Source: Oscillospiraceae bacterium
Lineage (GTDB): Bacteria > Bacillota > Clostridia > Oscillospirales > Oscillospiraceae
Direction: 5' to 3'
Assembly: GCA_020025275.1 (NCBI GenBank)
Contig: JAHHSI010000002.1
Coordinates: 62,001 to 126,000, forward strand
DNA: 64,000 bases
The translations under genes and the position numbers were made by a program. Each line of letters starts with the position of its first letter. Position 1 is the first letter of the stretch. Positions 15,713 to 24,119 of this stretch are shown in pieces. The notes under the pieces are model-generated. The model was not told the DNA's origin. It saw only the letters and a program-made list of their open reading frames with translations, and made no database searches.

Positions 15713-16447
15713 ATGTTTGATTCCATCACCAATGCGTTCACGAATCCGGGCCCTGCCAGCTTTCTGAACTTCTCGTTCCTGCCCAAATACGCACCGTATT
15801 TCATCGATGGTGTGGCCAACACACTGTCTCTATCCATTGCGGCCGTGCTGTTGGCCGTGATTCCGGCGCTGCTGCTGGCTCTGATGCGGCTGAGCAAAAA
15901 TAAGTTTGTCCACGGTCTCTCCGGCGCCTACATTGCGGTGTTCCGCTCCACGCCCCTGATGGTACAGCTGAGTATTGTCTATTTCGGCGTCTTTAACCTG
16001 ATCAAAATTCCCAATATTTCCTTCGGATTCATCCGTCTGAATATGTTCATCCCCTTCGTGGTAGCACTGGCGCTCAACAGTTCGGCCTATGTGGCAGAAA
16101 TTTTCCGTGCCGGTATTCTGGCCGTGGACAAGGGGCAGACGGAAGCGGCCCGCTCTCTGGGCATGACCAAGTGGCAGGCCATGTACATGGTGGTACTGCC
16201 GCAGGCCGTGAAGAACGTGCTGCCGGCACTGGCCAATGAGGTGGTCACCATGTTCAAGGAGTCCTCCATCTGCTCGGCCTACGGCATGATGGAACTGATG
16301 TGGGCCGCCAAAAACGTGGCCGGCACCACCGCCATTTCTCTGGGGCCCTATATGCTGGTGGCCGCCATCTACTTCTGCATCAACTATCCTGCCAGCAAGG
16401 GCATCGAAGCGATTGAAAGGAGAATGCGCCGTGGCGACGAACGATAA
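15713..16447 (+). CDS. Amino-acid ABC transporter permease
   Basis: 244 residues of the His/Glu/Gln/Arg/opine permease family: VANTLSLSIAAVLLAVIPAL, then YIAVFRSTPLMVQLSIVYFG. The EAA-type loop that contacts the ATPase reads TEAARSLGMTKWQAMYMVVL-PQA. About five membrane helices. It probably forms a homodimer, as no second permease gene is present. Its 3' end overlaps the ATPase gene by 17 bases. Confidence 0.93.
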   Translation: MFDSITNAFTNPGPASFLNFSFLPKYAPYFIDGVANTLSLSIAAVLLAVIPALLLALMRLSKNKFVHGLSGAYIAVFRSTPLMVQLSIVYFGVFNLIKIPNISFGFIRLNMFIPFVVALALNSSAYVAEIFRAGILAVDKGQTEAARSLGMTKWQAMYMVVLPQAVKNVLPALANEVVTMFKESSICSAYGMMELMWAAKNVAGTTAISLGPYMLVAAIYFCINYPASKGIEAIERRMRRGDER

Positions 16448-17177
16448 ACTCATTCAGGTCATCGACCTGAAAAAGCACTATAATAACGGGGCGATCAAGG
16501 CTCTGGACGGGATCAACGTTGACATCCATCGCGGCGACGTGATGGTGGTGCTGGGCCCCTCCGGCTCCGGCAAGTCCACCTTCCTGCGCAGCCTGAATCT
16601 GCTGGAGGAGCCCACCGGCGGCCACATTCTCTTTGACGGTGTGGACATCACCGATAAAAAGGTGGACATCAATCTCCACCGCCGGCGTATGGGCATGGTG
16701 TTCCAGCACTTTAATCTCTTCCCCCACAAAACCATTATGGAAAATATGATCATGGCCCCCATCAAGGTCAAGGGCATGGCCAAAGCCGATGCTCAGGAGA
16801 AGGCGCAGGCCCTTCTGGACCGTGTGGGTCTGGGAGATCGTGGCAGCGCCTACCCGGTGCAGCTCTCCGGCGGACAGAAACAGCGTGTCGCTATCGTCCG
16901 GGCCCTGATGATGGAGCCGGACGTAATGCTGTTCGACGAGCCGACTTCCGCACTGGACCCCGAGATGGTGGGTGAGGTTCTGGAGGTTATGAAGGAATTG
17001 GCCCACGACGGCATGACCATGGTGGTGGTGACCCATGAGATGGGCTTTGCCCGTGAGGTGGGCAACCGCGTACTCTTCATGGCCGACGGCACCCTGATGG
17101 AGGAGGGAACTCCCGACGAGATCTTCAATCACCCCCGGTGCGACCGGCTGAAGGACTTTCTCTCTAAGGTGCTCTGA
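16431..17177 (+). CDS. Amino-acid ABC transporter ATP-binding protein
   Basis: 248 residues from a GTG at 16431, 7 bases after AAGGAGA and inside the permease gene. All ABC motifs are intact: Walker A GPSGSGKST, Q-loop VFQHFNLF, signature LSGGQKQRVAIVRALMM, Walker B VMLFDEPTSALDPE, and H-loop VVVTHEMGFAREV. It is a GlnQ/HisP-type ATPase that energises the neighbouring permease. A strong terminator ends the operon. Confidence 0.95.
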   Translation: MATNDKLIQVIDLKKHYNNGAIKALDGINVDIHRGDVMVVLGPSGSGKSTFLRSLNLLEEPTGGHILFDGVDITDKKVDINLHRRRMGMVFQHFNLFPHKTIMENMIMAPIKVKGMAKADAQEKAQALLDRVGLGDRGSAYPVQLSGGQKQRVAIVRALMMEPDVMLFDEPTSALDPEMVGEVLEVMKELAHDGMTMVVVTHEMGFAREVGNRVLFMADGTLMEEGTPDEIFNHPRCDRLKDFLSKVL

Positions 17178-17199
17178 TCTGTTTTTTCTCTCAAACATA

Positions 17200-17236
17200 C
17201 AAAACCGGTCTGCCGCCGTAGCAGACCGGTTTTTCT
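17200..17236 (+). terminator. Terminator of the amino-acid ABC operon
   Basis: AAAACCGGTCTGC / GCAGACCGGTTTT around a 7-base loop, T-run extended to TTTTTC. Confidence 0.93.
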
Positions 17237-17264
17237 TGCATTCTCCGGAGACTTTCACTATACT
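17236..17264 (+). promoter_or_regulatory. Promoter of the VanZ gene
   Basis: TTGCAT (17236-17241), 17 bp, TATACT (17259-17264). Confidence 0.65.
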
Positions 17265-17300
17265 AAAAGAAATACCATCTCTCAATAAAGGAGTCTTTCT

Positions 17301-17891
17301 ATGTTTGCAGATTCTTTTTCATTTTCCTATTTTTTCTTTGACACCTACCCCGGCTATGCCCTGCAAATGCTGCCCCTTGCACTGCTGGCTGCCGTTATCT
17401 ACGCCGTGTACAAAAACCGCCAGATCCCCCGGGATTCCACCCCACGGATCTTCCTCGCCTCGCTGTTCGTGGCCTACCTGACGGCGGTGATCGGGCTGAC
17501 GCTTTTCCAGTCCCTGATCCACGACGGCTACTACTTCCTCTTTTATCATGAGTGGAGCGGCTCGTCCCATTACGAACGGCAGTTTGTCTACAATTTTATT
17601 CCCATCTTCTTCCGGAATTTCACCGAGGAGCGGTTCTTCAACGTCCTGCTCTTCCTGCCCTTCGGCTTTCTCTACCCCCAGTTCCGCCAGCGTACTACCT
17701 GGCCCTTTACGCTGGCCGCCGGTATGCTGACCTCTTTCGCCATTGAATTCATTCAGCCCTTTGTGGGCCGCAGTTTTGATGTGGATGATCTCATTTTGAA
17801 CACCGCCGGTCTCCTGCTGGGCATTGCGATCTACTATCCGCTGCACGCATTGGCCTTTCGCTGCCGTGTTCGGAAAAGCCCCTCCAAGTGA
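17301..17891 (+). CDS. VanZ-family membrane protein
   Basis: 196 residues with four to five membrane helices. The VanZ signatures are present: NVLLFLPFGFLYPQF and SFAIEFIQPFVGRSFDVDDL followed by ILNTAGLLLGI. In enterococci VanZ gives low-level teicoplanin resistance. Chromosomal homologues are widespread in Firmicutes and mostly of unknown role, so resistance should not be inferred. AAAGGAGTC precedes the ATG. Monocistronic. Confidence 0.9.
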   Translation: MFADSFSFSYFFFDTYPGYALQMLPLALLAAVIYAVYKNRQIPRDSTPRIFLASLFVAYLTAVIGLTLFQSLIHDGYYFLFYHEWSGSSHYERQFVYNFIPIFFRNFTEERFFNVLLFLPFGFLYPQFRQRTTWPFTLAAGMLTSFAIEFIQPFVGRSFDVDDLILNTAGLLLGIAIYYPLHALAFRCRVRKSPSK

Positions 17892-17932
17892 AAAAAAGAA
17901 GCTCGGATCTGAAGATCCGAGCTTCTTTTTTT
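17891..17932. terminator. Bidirectional terminator
   Basis: AAAAAAAGAAGCTCGGATC / GATCCGAGCTTCTTTTTTT, loop TGAA; serves the convergent vanZ-like and metH genes and abuts both stop codons. Confidence 0.95.
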
Positions 17933-20334
17933 CACAGGCTCTTTTGAAAACTCTCGGCGTAGCGGACCGTTTCCATTGCGTCTTTGGCATAGTGATCGGC
18001 CCCGATGGCGGCAGCATAGTCCCGTGTCAATACGGCACCGCCCACCACGATGCGGCACCAAGGTGCCTTTTCCCGCAGCTGTCGGATGGTCTCCTCCATG
18101 GCCGGCACCGTGGTCGTCATCAGGGCGCTGAGGCCCACCAGCGGCACATGCCGTGCTGTTACGGCATCCACAATCTGCTCCGGGGCCACATCCCGCCCCA
18201 GATCCGTGACAACAAAACCGTAGTTTTCCAACAGGAGCCGCACGATGTTCTTGCCGATGTCATGGATGTCCCCCTGCACCGTGGCCACAACCACTTCGCA
18301 GCCGGTGCTTCTGGCCGGAGTGCCGCTCATAGCCGCTTTGATCTTTTCAAAGGCGTGCTTGGCCGCCTCGGCACTCATCAACAGCTGCGGCAGGAACACC
18401 CGCTTGCTCTCAAAACCGCGGCCTACCTCGTCCAAAGCCGGTATGATCTCCTGCTGCACGATTTCCAGCGGAGCGCAGGTTTTCAGCAATTCCGCCGTCA
18501 GCATCGCTGCCTGCTCGCTCAGTCCCTTGCCGATGGCGCGCTGCAATGCGCTGCCGCTCACCTCCGCCGGGCGGGCTGCCGCCCCCGCAGGCTGTACCTC
18601 CACGGGCACATAGCGGAACATGAAGTCGATGTACGCAGCGCAGTTCTCATCCAAGCCATGCAGGGCACGGTGGGCATAGTAGGTTTTCATCATATCGCCC
18701 GACTCGGGATTCATGATGGCGGCCGACAGGCCACGCTCCAGAGCTGCCGCAAAAAATGCCGCATTGACCGCCTGCCGCTGAGGCAGGCCAAAGGAAACAT
18801 TGGATACGCCCAGTGAGGTACGGCAATCCATCTCACGCTCCACCCGCTCCAGTGTGCCCAGTGTGACCATGGCCGCATCCGGCGCCGCACTGACCGTCAT
18901 GGCCAGTGTGTCAAACACCAGATCTTTCCGGGCGATGCCATACTCTGCCGCCGTGTGCAGGATCTTTTCCGCAATGGCCAAACGCCCCTCCACTGTGGCG
19001 GGGATACCGCTTTCATCCAAGGTCAGCGCCACCACTACACCGCCGTACTTTTTCACCAGTGGGAAAATGGCCGCCATGCTCTCCGCCTTACCGTTAACGG
19101 AGTTCACCAACGCCTTGCCGTTATACCGGCGCAGGGCCCGTTCCATAGCCGCCGCATCGGCTGTATCGATCTGCAGCGGCAGGTCGATGACCGCCTGCAA
19201 TTCACGCACCGCCTGCTCCAATAGAGCGGCCTCGTCGATGCCCGGCAGACCCACGTTGACATCCAGCACCTGCACGCCTTTCTCCTGTTGGCGGATGCCC
19301 TCATTCAGCAGATAGTCCATATCGCCGGTGCGCAGCGCTTCTTTCAAGCGCTTCTTCCCCGTGGGATTGATGCGTTCACCGATGAGAATGGGATCCCGCC
19401 CCAAGCACACCGTATGGGTATAAGAACTGATCACCGTCCGTCTCTTATCGGCGATCTTTCGCACCTGCACGGCGGCGCTGCGCTCCACCAGCGCCCGGAT
19501 ATAGTCCGGCGTCGTGCCGCAGCAGCCGCCCGCCACACGCACACCCGCCGCCAGAAGATCGGTGACCTCCCCGGCAAATTCCTCCGCCGCCACGTCGTAG
19601 ACCGTCTGTCCGTCCACACTGCGCGGCAAGCCGGCATTCGGCTTTAAGAGCACGGGCACCGAGGCGCATGACAACAGCTCTTCCACCACCCCGCGCAGCT
19701 GCTTGGGCCCCAGTGAGCAGTTAGCCCCGATGGCATCTGCCCCCATGCCCTCCAGCATCGCCACCATGGCCGCCGGTGAGGCCCCGGTCATCAATTTGCC
19801 GTCCTCGCCGTAGGCATTGGAGACAAAAACGGGCAGATTGGAGTTCTCTTTCACCGCCAGCAGTGCCGCCTTGGTCTCATAGCTGTCGTTCATGGTCTCG
19901 ATCACCACCAGATCCACCCCGCAGGCCGCACCGATGCGGACCACCTGAGCAAACAGCGCCACGGCATCCTCAAAATCCAGATCGCCGTAGGGCCGCAGCA
20001 GCCGCCCGCTGGGACCGATGTCCAACGCCACAAACTTGGGGCCGGGATGGGTGCTGTGCGCTGCGGCCCAGCGGCTGTGCCCCACGGCCGCACCAATGAT
20101 CTCTTCCAGCTCCTCCGGTGCAAATTTCAGAGCGTTGGCGCCAAAGGTGTTGGCGCAGACCACATGGCTTCCGGCGTCAAAATAGGCCTTTTGCAGTTTC
20201 CGGATCACCTCCGGGTGCGTACGGTTCCACCGCTCAGGGTACTCCCCCGGCTGCAGCCCCTCTTGTTGCAGCAGCGTGCCCATACCGCCGTCCAGATAGA
20301 GGATATGATCCTTCAGATAGTCTAAAACCGTCAT
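17932..20334 (-). CDS. metH: Cobalamin-dependent methionine synthase lacking the activation domain
   Basis: 800 residues, against ~1,200 for E. coli MetH. Domains in order: homocysteine S-methyltransferase (about 1-290: LYLDGGMGTLLQQEGLQ; zinc ligands in GANCSLG near 205 and GGCCGTT near 267-273); pterin/methyl-THF barrel (about 300-570: IGERINPTGKKRLKEAL); B12-binding cap and Rossmann domain (about 590-800: QGDIHDIGKNIVRLLLENYG with the cobalt-ligand His in DIHDIG near 690). The C-terminal AdoMet reactivation domain is absent and is encoded by the adjacent upstream gene, whose stop overlaps this start. It methylates homocysteine to methionine using methyl-THF made by MetF of the same operon. 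Confidence 0.95.
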   Translation of the reverse strand: MTVLDYLKDHILYLDGGMGTLLQQEGLQPGEYPERWNRTHPEVIRKLQKAYFDAGSHVVCANTFGANALKFAPEELEEIIGAAVGHSRWAAAHSTHPGPKFVALDIGPSGRLLRPYGDLDFEDAVALFAQVVRIGAACGVDLVVIETMNDSYETKAALLAVKENSNLPVFVSNAYGEDGKLMTGASPAAMVAMLEGMGADAIGANCSLGPKQLRGVVEELLSCASVPVLLKPNAGLPRSVDGQTVYDVAAEEFAGEVTDLLAAGVRVAGGCCGTTPDYIRALVERSAAVQVRKIADKRRTVISSYTHTVCLGRDPILIGERINPTGKKRLKEALRTGDMDYLLNEGIRQQEKGVQVLDVNVGLPGIDEAALLEQAVRELQAVIDLPLQIDTADAAAMERALRRYNGKALVNSVNGKAESMAAIFPLVKKYGGVVVALTLDESGIPATVEGRLAIAEKILHTAAEYGIARKDLVFDTLAMTVSAAPDAAMVTLGTLERVEREMDCRTSLGVSNVSFGLPQRQAVNAAFFAAALERGLSAAIMNPESGDMMKTYYAHRALHGLDENCAAYIDFMFRYVPVEVQPAGAAARPAEVSGSALQRAIGKGLSEQAAMLTAELLKTCAPLEIVQQEIIPALDEVGRGFESKRVFLPQLLMSAEAAKHAFEKIKAAMSGTPARSTGCEVVVATVQGDIHDIGKNIVRLLLENYGFVVTDLGRDVAPEQIVDAVTARHVPLVGLSALMTTTVPAMEETIRQLREKAPWCRIVVGGAVLTRDYAAAIGADHYAKDAMETVRYAESFQKSL

Positions 20335-20987
20335 GTCGTTTCTCTCCTAAATGTACAATCCCGCTGTGTGCACGCACCGCAGCCCGCGGCGGCACACGCT
20401 TGGCCGCCGATGCCGATGATGGCGGTCACCGACTTGCTGGGCGACATCAGCAGGCTCTCGTTGAGGAATAGTCCGATGCGCTTTGGACATTCCAGCATGG
20501 CAAACAGATCCCGCTGCGCCTCTAACGGCAGATCTCCGTATCCCGGCGAAAAGCGGGGCTGCGTCTTGCCGCAGCGCTGGGTCATCTCCTGCTGAAACGT
20601 ATCGCACAGTGCCTCCACCCGCTCGGCTCCCAGTGCCTGCAGCATCAGTCCCCGGGCCGGAGAGAGGCGGCCATAGCGGGTGATGAGCCGATCCAGTTCC
20701 AAGCCCAGTGTGGCGGCAAACACCACCGCCCTCTCGCATCCCGCCAGACGCCGTGCCAGCGCTTTCGAGGTCCACACCGCACTGCCCAGGCCCACGGTAT
20801 CTCCCCAGATCTCCACCCGGCTCTCCCGCCAGCAGACCCGGCCCTGCAGCAGCGGTGCCGCTGTCTCCGCCGCCCACTGCGCCAGCGTCAGCACTTCTCC
20901 CTCCGCCCCACGGCAGGCCGCATACCGGAGTACCTCCTGCAACTCCACCGGTGGCAGCGAATAGCTCTTTTGTTCAATCGCAGTCAT
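20331..20987 (-). CDS. Stand-alone methionine synthase activation (AdoMet-binding) protein
   Basis: 218 residues from the ATG at 20987, which overlaps the metF stop as TGATG; an alternative GTG lies one codon earlier. It matches the MetH C-terminal domain. The conserved RFSPGYGDLPLEAQRDLF supplies the AdoMet and reductive-activation site, followed by MSPSKSVTAIIGIGGQA. Cys-rich end (CAAAGCGACTQRDC). It re-methylates cob(II)alamin that has dropped out of the catalytic cycle. Splitting it from MetH is known in Clostridia. The coupling metF - activation protein - metH supports the assignment. Confidence 0.92.
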   Translation of the reverse strand: MTAIEQKSYSLPPVELQEVLRYAACRGAEGEVLTLAQWAAETAAPLLQGRVCWRESRVEIWGDTVGLGSAVWTSKALARRLAGCERAVVFAATLGLELDRLITRYGRLSPARGLMLQALGAERVEALCDTFQQEMTQRCGKTQPRFSPGYGDLPLEAQRDLFAMLECPKRIGLFLNESLLMSPSKSVTAIIGIGGQACAAAGCGACTQRDCTFRRETT

Positions 20988-21859
20988 CACTTTCCCAAGA
21001 TCTCCGACAGATTCTGCTGGATCTGTCGTGCTACGTCCGGCTTATTCATGGTGTAGACGTGGACATTGGTCACGTTATTGGCAAAGAGGTCGATGATCTG
21101 GTCCGTGGCATAGGCAATGCCCGCCTGCTTCATGGCCGCCGGATCTGCACCGAATTTATCCACCAGACTCTTGAAGCGCTGGGGCATATGAGAGCCGGAG
21201 AGTTTGATGGCCCGTTCCACCTGCTTGGCATTGGTGATGGGCATGATCCCGGCCACCACCGGCACGGTGATCCCCGCCTCCCGGATCTTATAGAGGAAGT
21301 TATAGAGCAAGTGATTGTCAAAGAACATCTGGGTGGTGAGAAAATCCACACCGGCGTCCACCTTCTCCTTCAAGTGCACGATGTCCTCTTTCTGATGGGT
21401 GCTCTCCGGATGTACCTCAGGATAGCAGGCGCCGCCGATGCAGAAATCGCCGCTGCGTCGGATCTCCCGCACCAGATCCACCGCATAGCGGTAGTCCCAG
21501 GTGCTGCGGTCCTGCCCCGCCATCTCCTCGGTCAGGTCACCCCGCAGCGCCATAATGTTCTCGATGCCGGCCTCCTTCAGCTCTTCGATGCGCTGATGCA
21601 CTACGGCACGGTCTGACGAAACACAGGTCAGGTGCGCCAACGTCGGCACGCCGCAGCGCTCCATCTCCTGTGCGATCTCCCGTGTGTAGGCGCTGGTGCC
21701 GCCGCCGGCACCATACGTCACACTCATAAAGGCCGGACGGAGCGCGGCGATCTCCTCCGTGGCACGGCGGACATTCTCAAAATTGGTACTGGTCTTTGGC
21801 GGAAAGACTTCAAACGACAAGGACAGCTTGTCCTCCTTCAAAATATCGATCACTTTCAC
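20987..21859 (-). CDS. metF: 5,10-methylenetetrahydrofolate reductase
   Basis: 290 residues, standard MetF length. An FAD-binding TIM barrel with SLSFEVFPPKTSTNF near the N-terminus, SVTYGAGGGTS, ALRGDL and DFLTTQMFFDN. It reduces methylene-THF to methyl-THF, the methyl donor for MetH in the same operon. First gene of the operon, transcribed from a promoter at 21917-21945. No SAM riboswitch is seen in the short leader. Confidence 0.96.
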   Translation of the reverse strand: MKVIDILKEDKLSLSFEVFPPKTSTNFENVRRATEEIAALRPAFMSVTYGAGGGTSAYTREIAQEMERCGVPTLAHLTCVSSDRAVVHQRIEELKEAGIENIMALRGDLTEEMAGQDRSTWDYRYAVDLVREIRRSGDFCIGGACYPEVHPESTHQKEDIVHLKEKVDAGVDFLTTQMFFDNHLLYNFLYKIREAGITVPVVAGIMPITNAKQVERAIKLSGSHMPQRFKSLVDKFGADPAAMKQAGIAYATDQIIDLFANNVTNVHVYTMNKPDVARQIQQNLSEILGK

Positions 21860-21882
21860 AGCGGTACACTCCCTTTATTTGG

Positions 21883-21945
21883 ATTGATAGCGCATGGGAC
21901 TTATTGATAGCTTTACATTATAAAACACGTCCGGCCCGCTTGCAA
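21883..21945 (-). promoter_or_regulatory. metF operon promoter and repeated operator-like elements
   Basis: On the minus strand TTGCAA (21945-21940), 17 bp, TATAAT (21922-21917), start near 21910. Two exact copies of GCTATCAAT (minus strand; 21911-21903 and 21891-21883), 20 bp apart, lie at and just after the start, where a repressor could bind. Confidence 0.7.
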
Positions 21946-21975
21946 CCTTATTCCCGCAATCCGCTGCCCGCAGAC

Positions 21976-22003
21976 AAAAAAAAGATGCACCGGCGGGTGC
22001 ATC
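21976..22003 (-). terminator. Terminator of the zinc-ribbon gene
   Basis: GATGCACC / GGTGCATC stem (21984-22003) with eight As on the plus strand, i.e. a U-run for the minus-strand transcript. Confidence 0.85.
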
Positions 22004-22014
22004 TCCTGTATCGA

Positions 22015-22440
22015 TCATGTTTTTCCGTGGATCTCCTGCCGGCATTTGGGGCAGGTGATCACGATTTTTCCTTTTCCACGGGGAACACGGCATACGGTGC
22101 CGCAACTGGGACAGGTGAAATACTTGTGCTCCTTATCCTGCTTTTGCTGCCGGGCCGTGTTGATCCGGCGCTTGATGGGCCACCAGATCTTCTCCAAAAA
22201 TTTGGCGTTTTCCGCTCTTCGCTTAGGAAGGTTCCGGGAAAACATACGAAAGAGCGCCCAAAACATCAGCACGGTGGTCAGCAGGTTCAACAGTGACGCC
22301 GCGGTTCTCTGGCGCACAAAAGCGTTCACAATACTCAGCGCCACCGCTGTCCAGACCATGGTCAGACCCAGATGGTCCGACCCGTTGCGTCCGTACATAA
22401 AACGGGCCAGCGCATTCCCAATTCTCTGAAAAAAGCCCAT
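22015..22440 (-). CDS. Membrane protein with C-terminal zinc ribbon
   Basis: 141 residues. Two hydrophobic segments (about 27-42 TMVWTAVALSIVNAF and 50-66 LLNLLTTVLMFWALF), a basic linker, then a zinc ribbon CPSC (about 111) ... CPKC (about 131) near the C-terminus. Small proteins of this build are common in Clostridia, but I know of no assigned function. Monocistronic, ending at a clear terminator. A promoter TTTACC-17-TAGAAT is likely at 22520-22492. Confidence 0.75.
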   Translation of the reverse strand: MGFFQRIGNALARFMYGRNGSDHLGLTMVWTAVALSIVNAFVRQRTAASLLNLLTTVLMFWALFRMFSRNLPKRRAENAKFLEKIWWPIKRRINTARQQKQDKEHKYFTCPSCGTVCRVPRGKGKIVITCPKCRQEIHGKT

Positions 22441-22589
22441 AAAACCGCCTCATTATTGCTCGAAATCTCGTTCCTATGATAGAACAAATTTATTCTACAA
22501 GAATTTCCTATAAAGGTAAAGGGCTGTAGAGTAAAATTTACAGATTGGACACGAATTCACTTTTTCCTGTCCCTCGGCACTCTTTCTCG

Positions 22590-22618
22590 TTGCAATCACG
22601 GCCTGTAGGCGGTATAAT
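22590..22618 (+). promoter_or_regulatory. Promoter upstream of rpe
   Basis: TTGCAA (22590-22595), 17 bp, TATAAT (22613-22618). Confidence 0.8.
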
Positions 22619-22624
22619 GATATA

Positions 22625-22834
22625 TGTATCATTATGCACATTGGGGGCCGACAGATCTCTCCGCCGACCCCCTATCTAAAAAGCGACGCCCCGGCGCCCG
22701 GCAGGGACGGGAGGGCGGCTGCGTCGGTGAGCCGGATTGGCCGCCGCGTGCGCCGCTTAATGTATCCTATGCCATGCCGCAGCGTTGGGTGCAGCGCCCC
22801 CCGCTTTGCCCGAAATTGAAAGGAAGGTTCTCTC
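22625..22834 (+). promoter_or_regulatory. GC-rich structured leader of rpe
   Basis: About 210 transcribed bases before the rpe start, far GC-richer than the flanking intergenic DNA. CGACGC (near 22683) can close a large stem with GCGTCG (near 22723), and several GGCGG/CCGCC pairings are possible. I could not match it to SRP RNA, RNase P, T-box or a riboswitch. It may be a cis-regulatory leader or an independent small RNA ending before rpe. Confidence 0.35.
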
Positions 22835-23479
22835 ATGATCAAAATTGCTCCCTCGATCCTCTCGGCAGATTTTGCCAATCTGGAACGGGATATTCATCGG
22901 ATTTCCGCCGCCGACTATGTTCACGTCGACGTCATGGACGGGATGTTCGTCCCCAACATCTCCATCGGTATCCCGGTGGTCAAGTCGATCCGCCCCACCA
23001 CCTCCCTGCCGTTGGACGTCCATCTGATGATCGAACAGCCCGTGCGGTATGTGGAGCAGTTCTGTGATGCCGGGGCCGATCTGGTCACCTGCCATGTGGA
23101 AGCCGACACGGAGGAAAACCTCCGCGCCGCTCTGGAGAAGATCCGTGCCAAGGGCAAGAAGCCCGGCATCGTGCTCAAGCCGAAAACACCGGCCAGCGCC
23201 GTACTGCCCTTCATCGACATGGTGGACATCATTCTGGTCATGACGGTGGAACCCGGCTTCGGCGGCCAGAAATTCATGGCCGACATGATGCCCAAGGTGC
23301 AGACGATCCGTGGCTATATCGACGCCATGAACCCCGGCTGCGAGCTGGAGGTGGACGGCGGCGTGGACCCTGCCACTGCCCCCATCTGCATTGCCAACGG
23401 CGCCAATGTTCTGGTGGCCGGTTCCTCGGTCTATCAGGCGGAGGACATCCCTGCCCGCATTGCCCAGCTGCGAGGCTGA
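22835..23479 (+). CDS. rpe: Ribulose-phosphate 3-epimerase
   Basis: 214 residues, usual length. A TIM barrel with the expected metal and catalytic motifs: IKIAPSILSADFANLERD, YVHVDVMDGMFVPNISIG, LPLDVHLMI, MTVEPGFGGQKF and EVDGGVDPATA. It interconverts ribulose-5-P and xylulose-5-P in the pentose phosphate pathway. AAAGGAAGG precedes the ATG. It is followed 34 bases later by recR. Confidence 0.97.
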   Translation: MIKIAPSILSADFANLERDIHRISAADYVHVDVMDGMFVPNISIGIPVVKSIRPTTSLPLDVHLMIEQPVRYVEQFCDAGADLVTCHVEADTEENLRAALEKIRAKGKKPGIVLKPKTPASAVLPFIDMVDIILVMTVEPGFGGQKFMADMMPKVQTIRGYIDAMNPGCELEVDGGVDPATAPICIANGANVLVAGSSVYQAEDIPARIAQLRG

Positions 23480-23513
23480 GGCATCTATTTTTCCCCCCCG
23501 GAGGTCACTTTCT

Positions 23514-24113
23514 ATGGAATACTTTCCCGCACCGCTTGAAAATCTGGTAGAGCAATTTGCCCGGCTCCCCGGCATCGGCGGTAAATCGGCACAGCGTCTG
23601 GCGTTCTATGTACTGGGGCTCCCTTTGCAGGAAGCTCAGGAGTTTGCCGACGCCATCATCGAGGCAAAAAAAGGCGTCACCCTCTGTCCTGTCTGCCAGA
23701 ATCTGACAGCAGGCGGTCTGTGTCCCATCTGCGCCTCTCCCAAGCGCGATGAGCACCTCATCTGCGTGGTGGCCGATCCCCGTGACGTCATCGCCATGGA
23801 GCGCTCGAGGGAGTATACCGGCCGTTACCATGTGCTCCACGGTGTGCTCTCCCCCATGAACCACGTGGGGCCGGATGATCTGCAGATCAAGTCACTGGTG
23901 GATCGTGTCGCCGCCGGAGACATTCACGAGGTCATTATGGCCACCAACCCCGATACGGAGGGCGAGGCCACGGCGCTGTACCTGTCCCGTCTGCTCAAGC
24001 CCTTTGGCGTGCGTGTCACCCGTCTGGCCTACGGGATCCCGGTGGGCGGTCATCTGGAGTTTGCCGACGACGCCACCCTGATGCGGGCACTGGAAGGCCG
24101 GCAGGAACTGTAG
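23514..24113 (+). CDS. recR: Recombination mediator RecR
   Basis: 199 residues from the ATG at 23514 behind CGGAGGTC. The N-terminal helix-hairpin-helix reads LVEQFARLPGIGGKSAQRLA. A Cys4 zinc finger follows (CPVCQNLTAGGLCPIC), then a Toprim domain (VVADPRDVIAMERSREYTG) and VTRLAYGIPVGGHLEFAD near the end. With RecFO it loads RecA at gapped DNA. Frequently next to dnaX, which is not the case here. Confidence 0.97.
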   Translation: MEYFPAPLENLVEQFARLPGIGGKSAQRLAFYVLGLPLQEAQEFADAIIEAKKGVTLCPVCQNLTAGGLCPICASPKRDEHLICVVADPRDVIAMERSREYTGRYHVLHGVLSPMNHVGPDDLQIKSLVDRVAAGDIHEVIMATNPDTEGEATALYLSRLLKPFGVRVTRLAYGIPVGGHLEFADDATLMRALEGRQEL

Positions 24114-24119
24114 GAGCTC

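Noticed and set aside
17301..17891. Glycopeptide resistance from the VanZ-family gene
   Set aside because: No vanHAX or vanSR is nearby and chromosomal VanZ-like proteins are common; a resistance role cannot be supported.
21860..21945. SAM riboswitch or T-box before metF
   Set aside because: The predicted leader is only about 50 bases and lacks the conserved cores.
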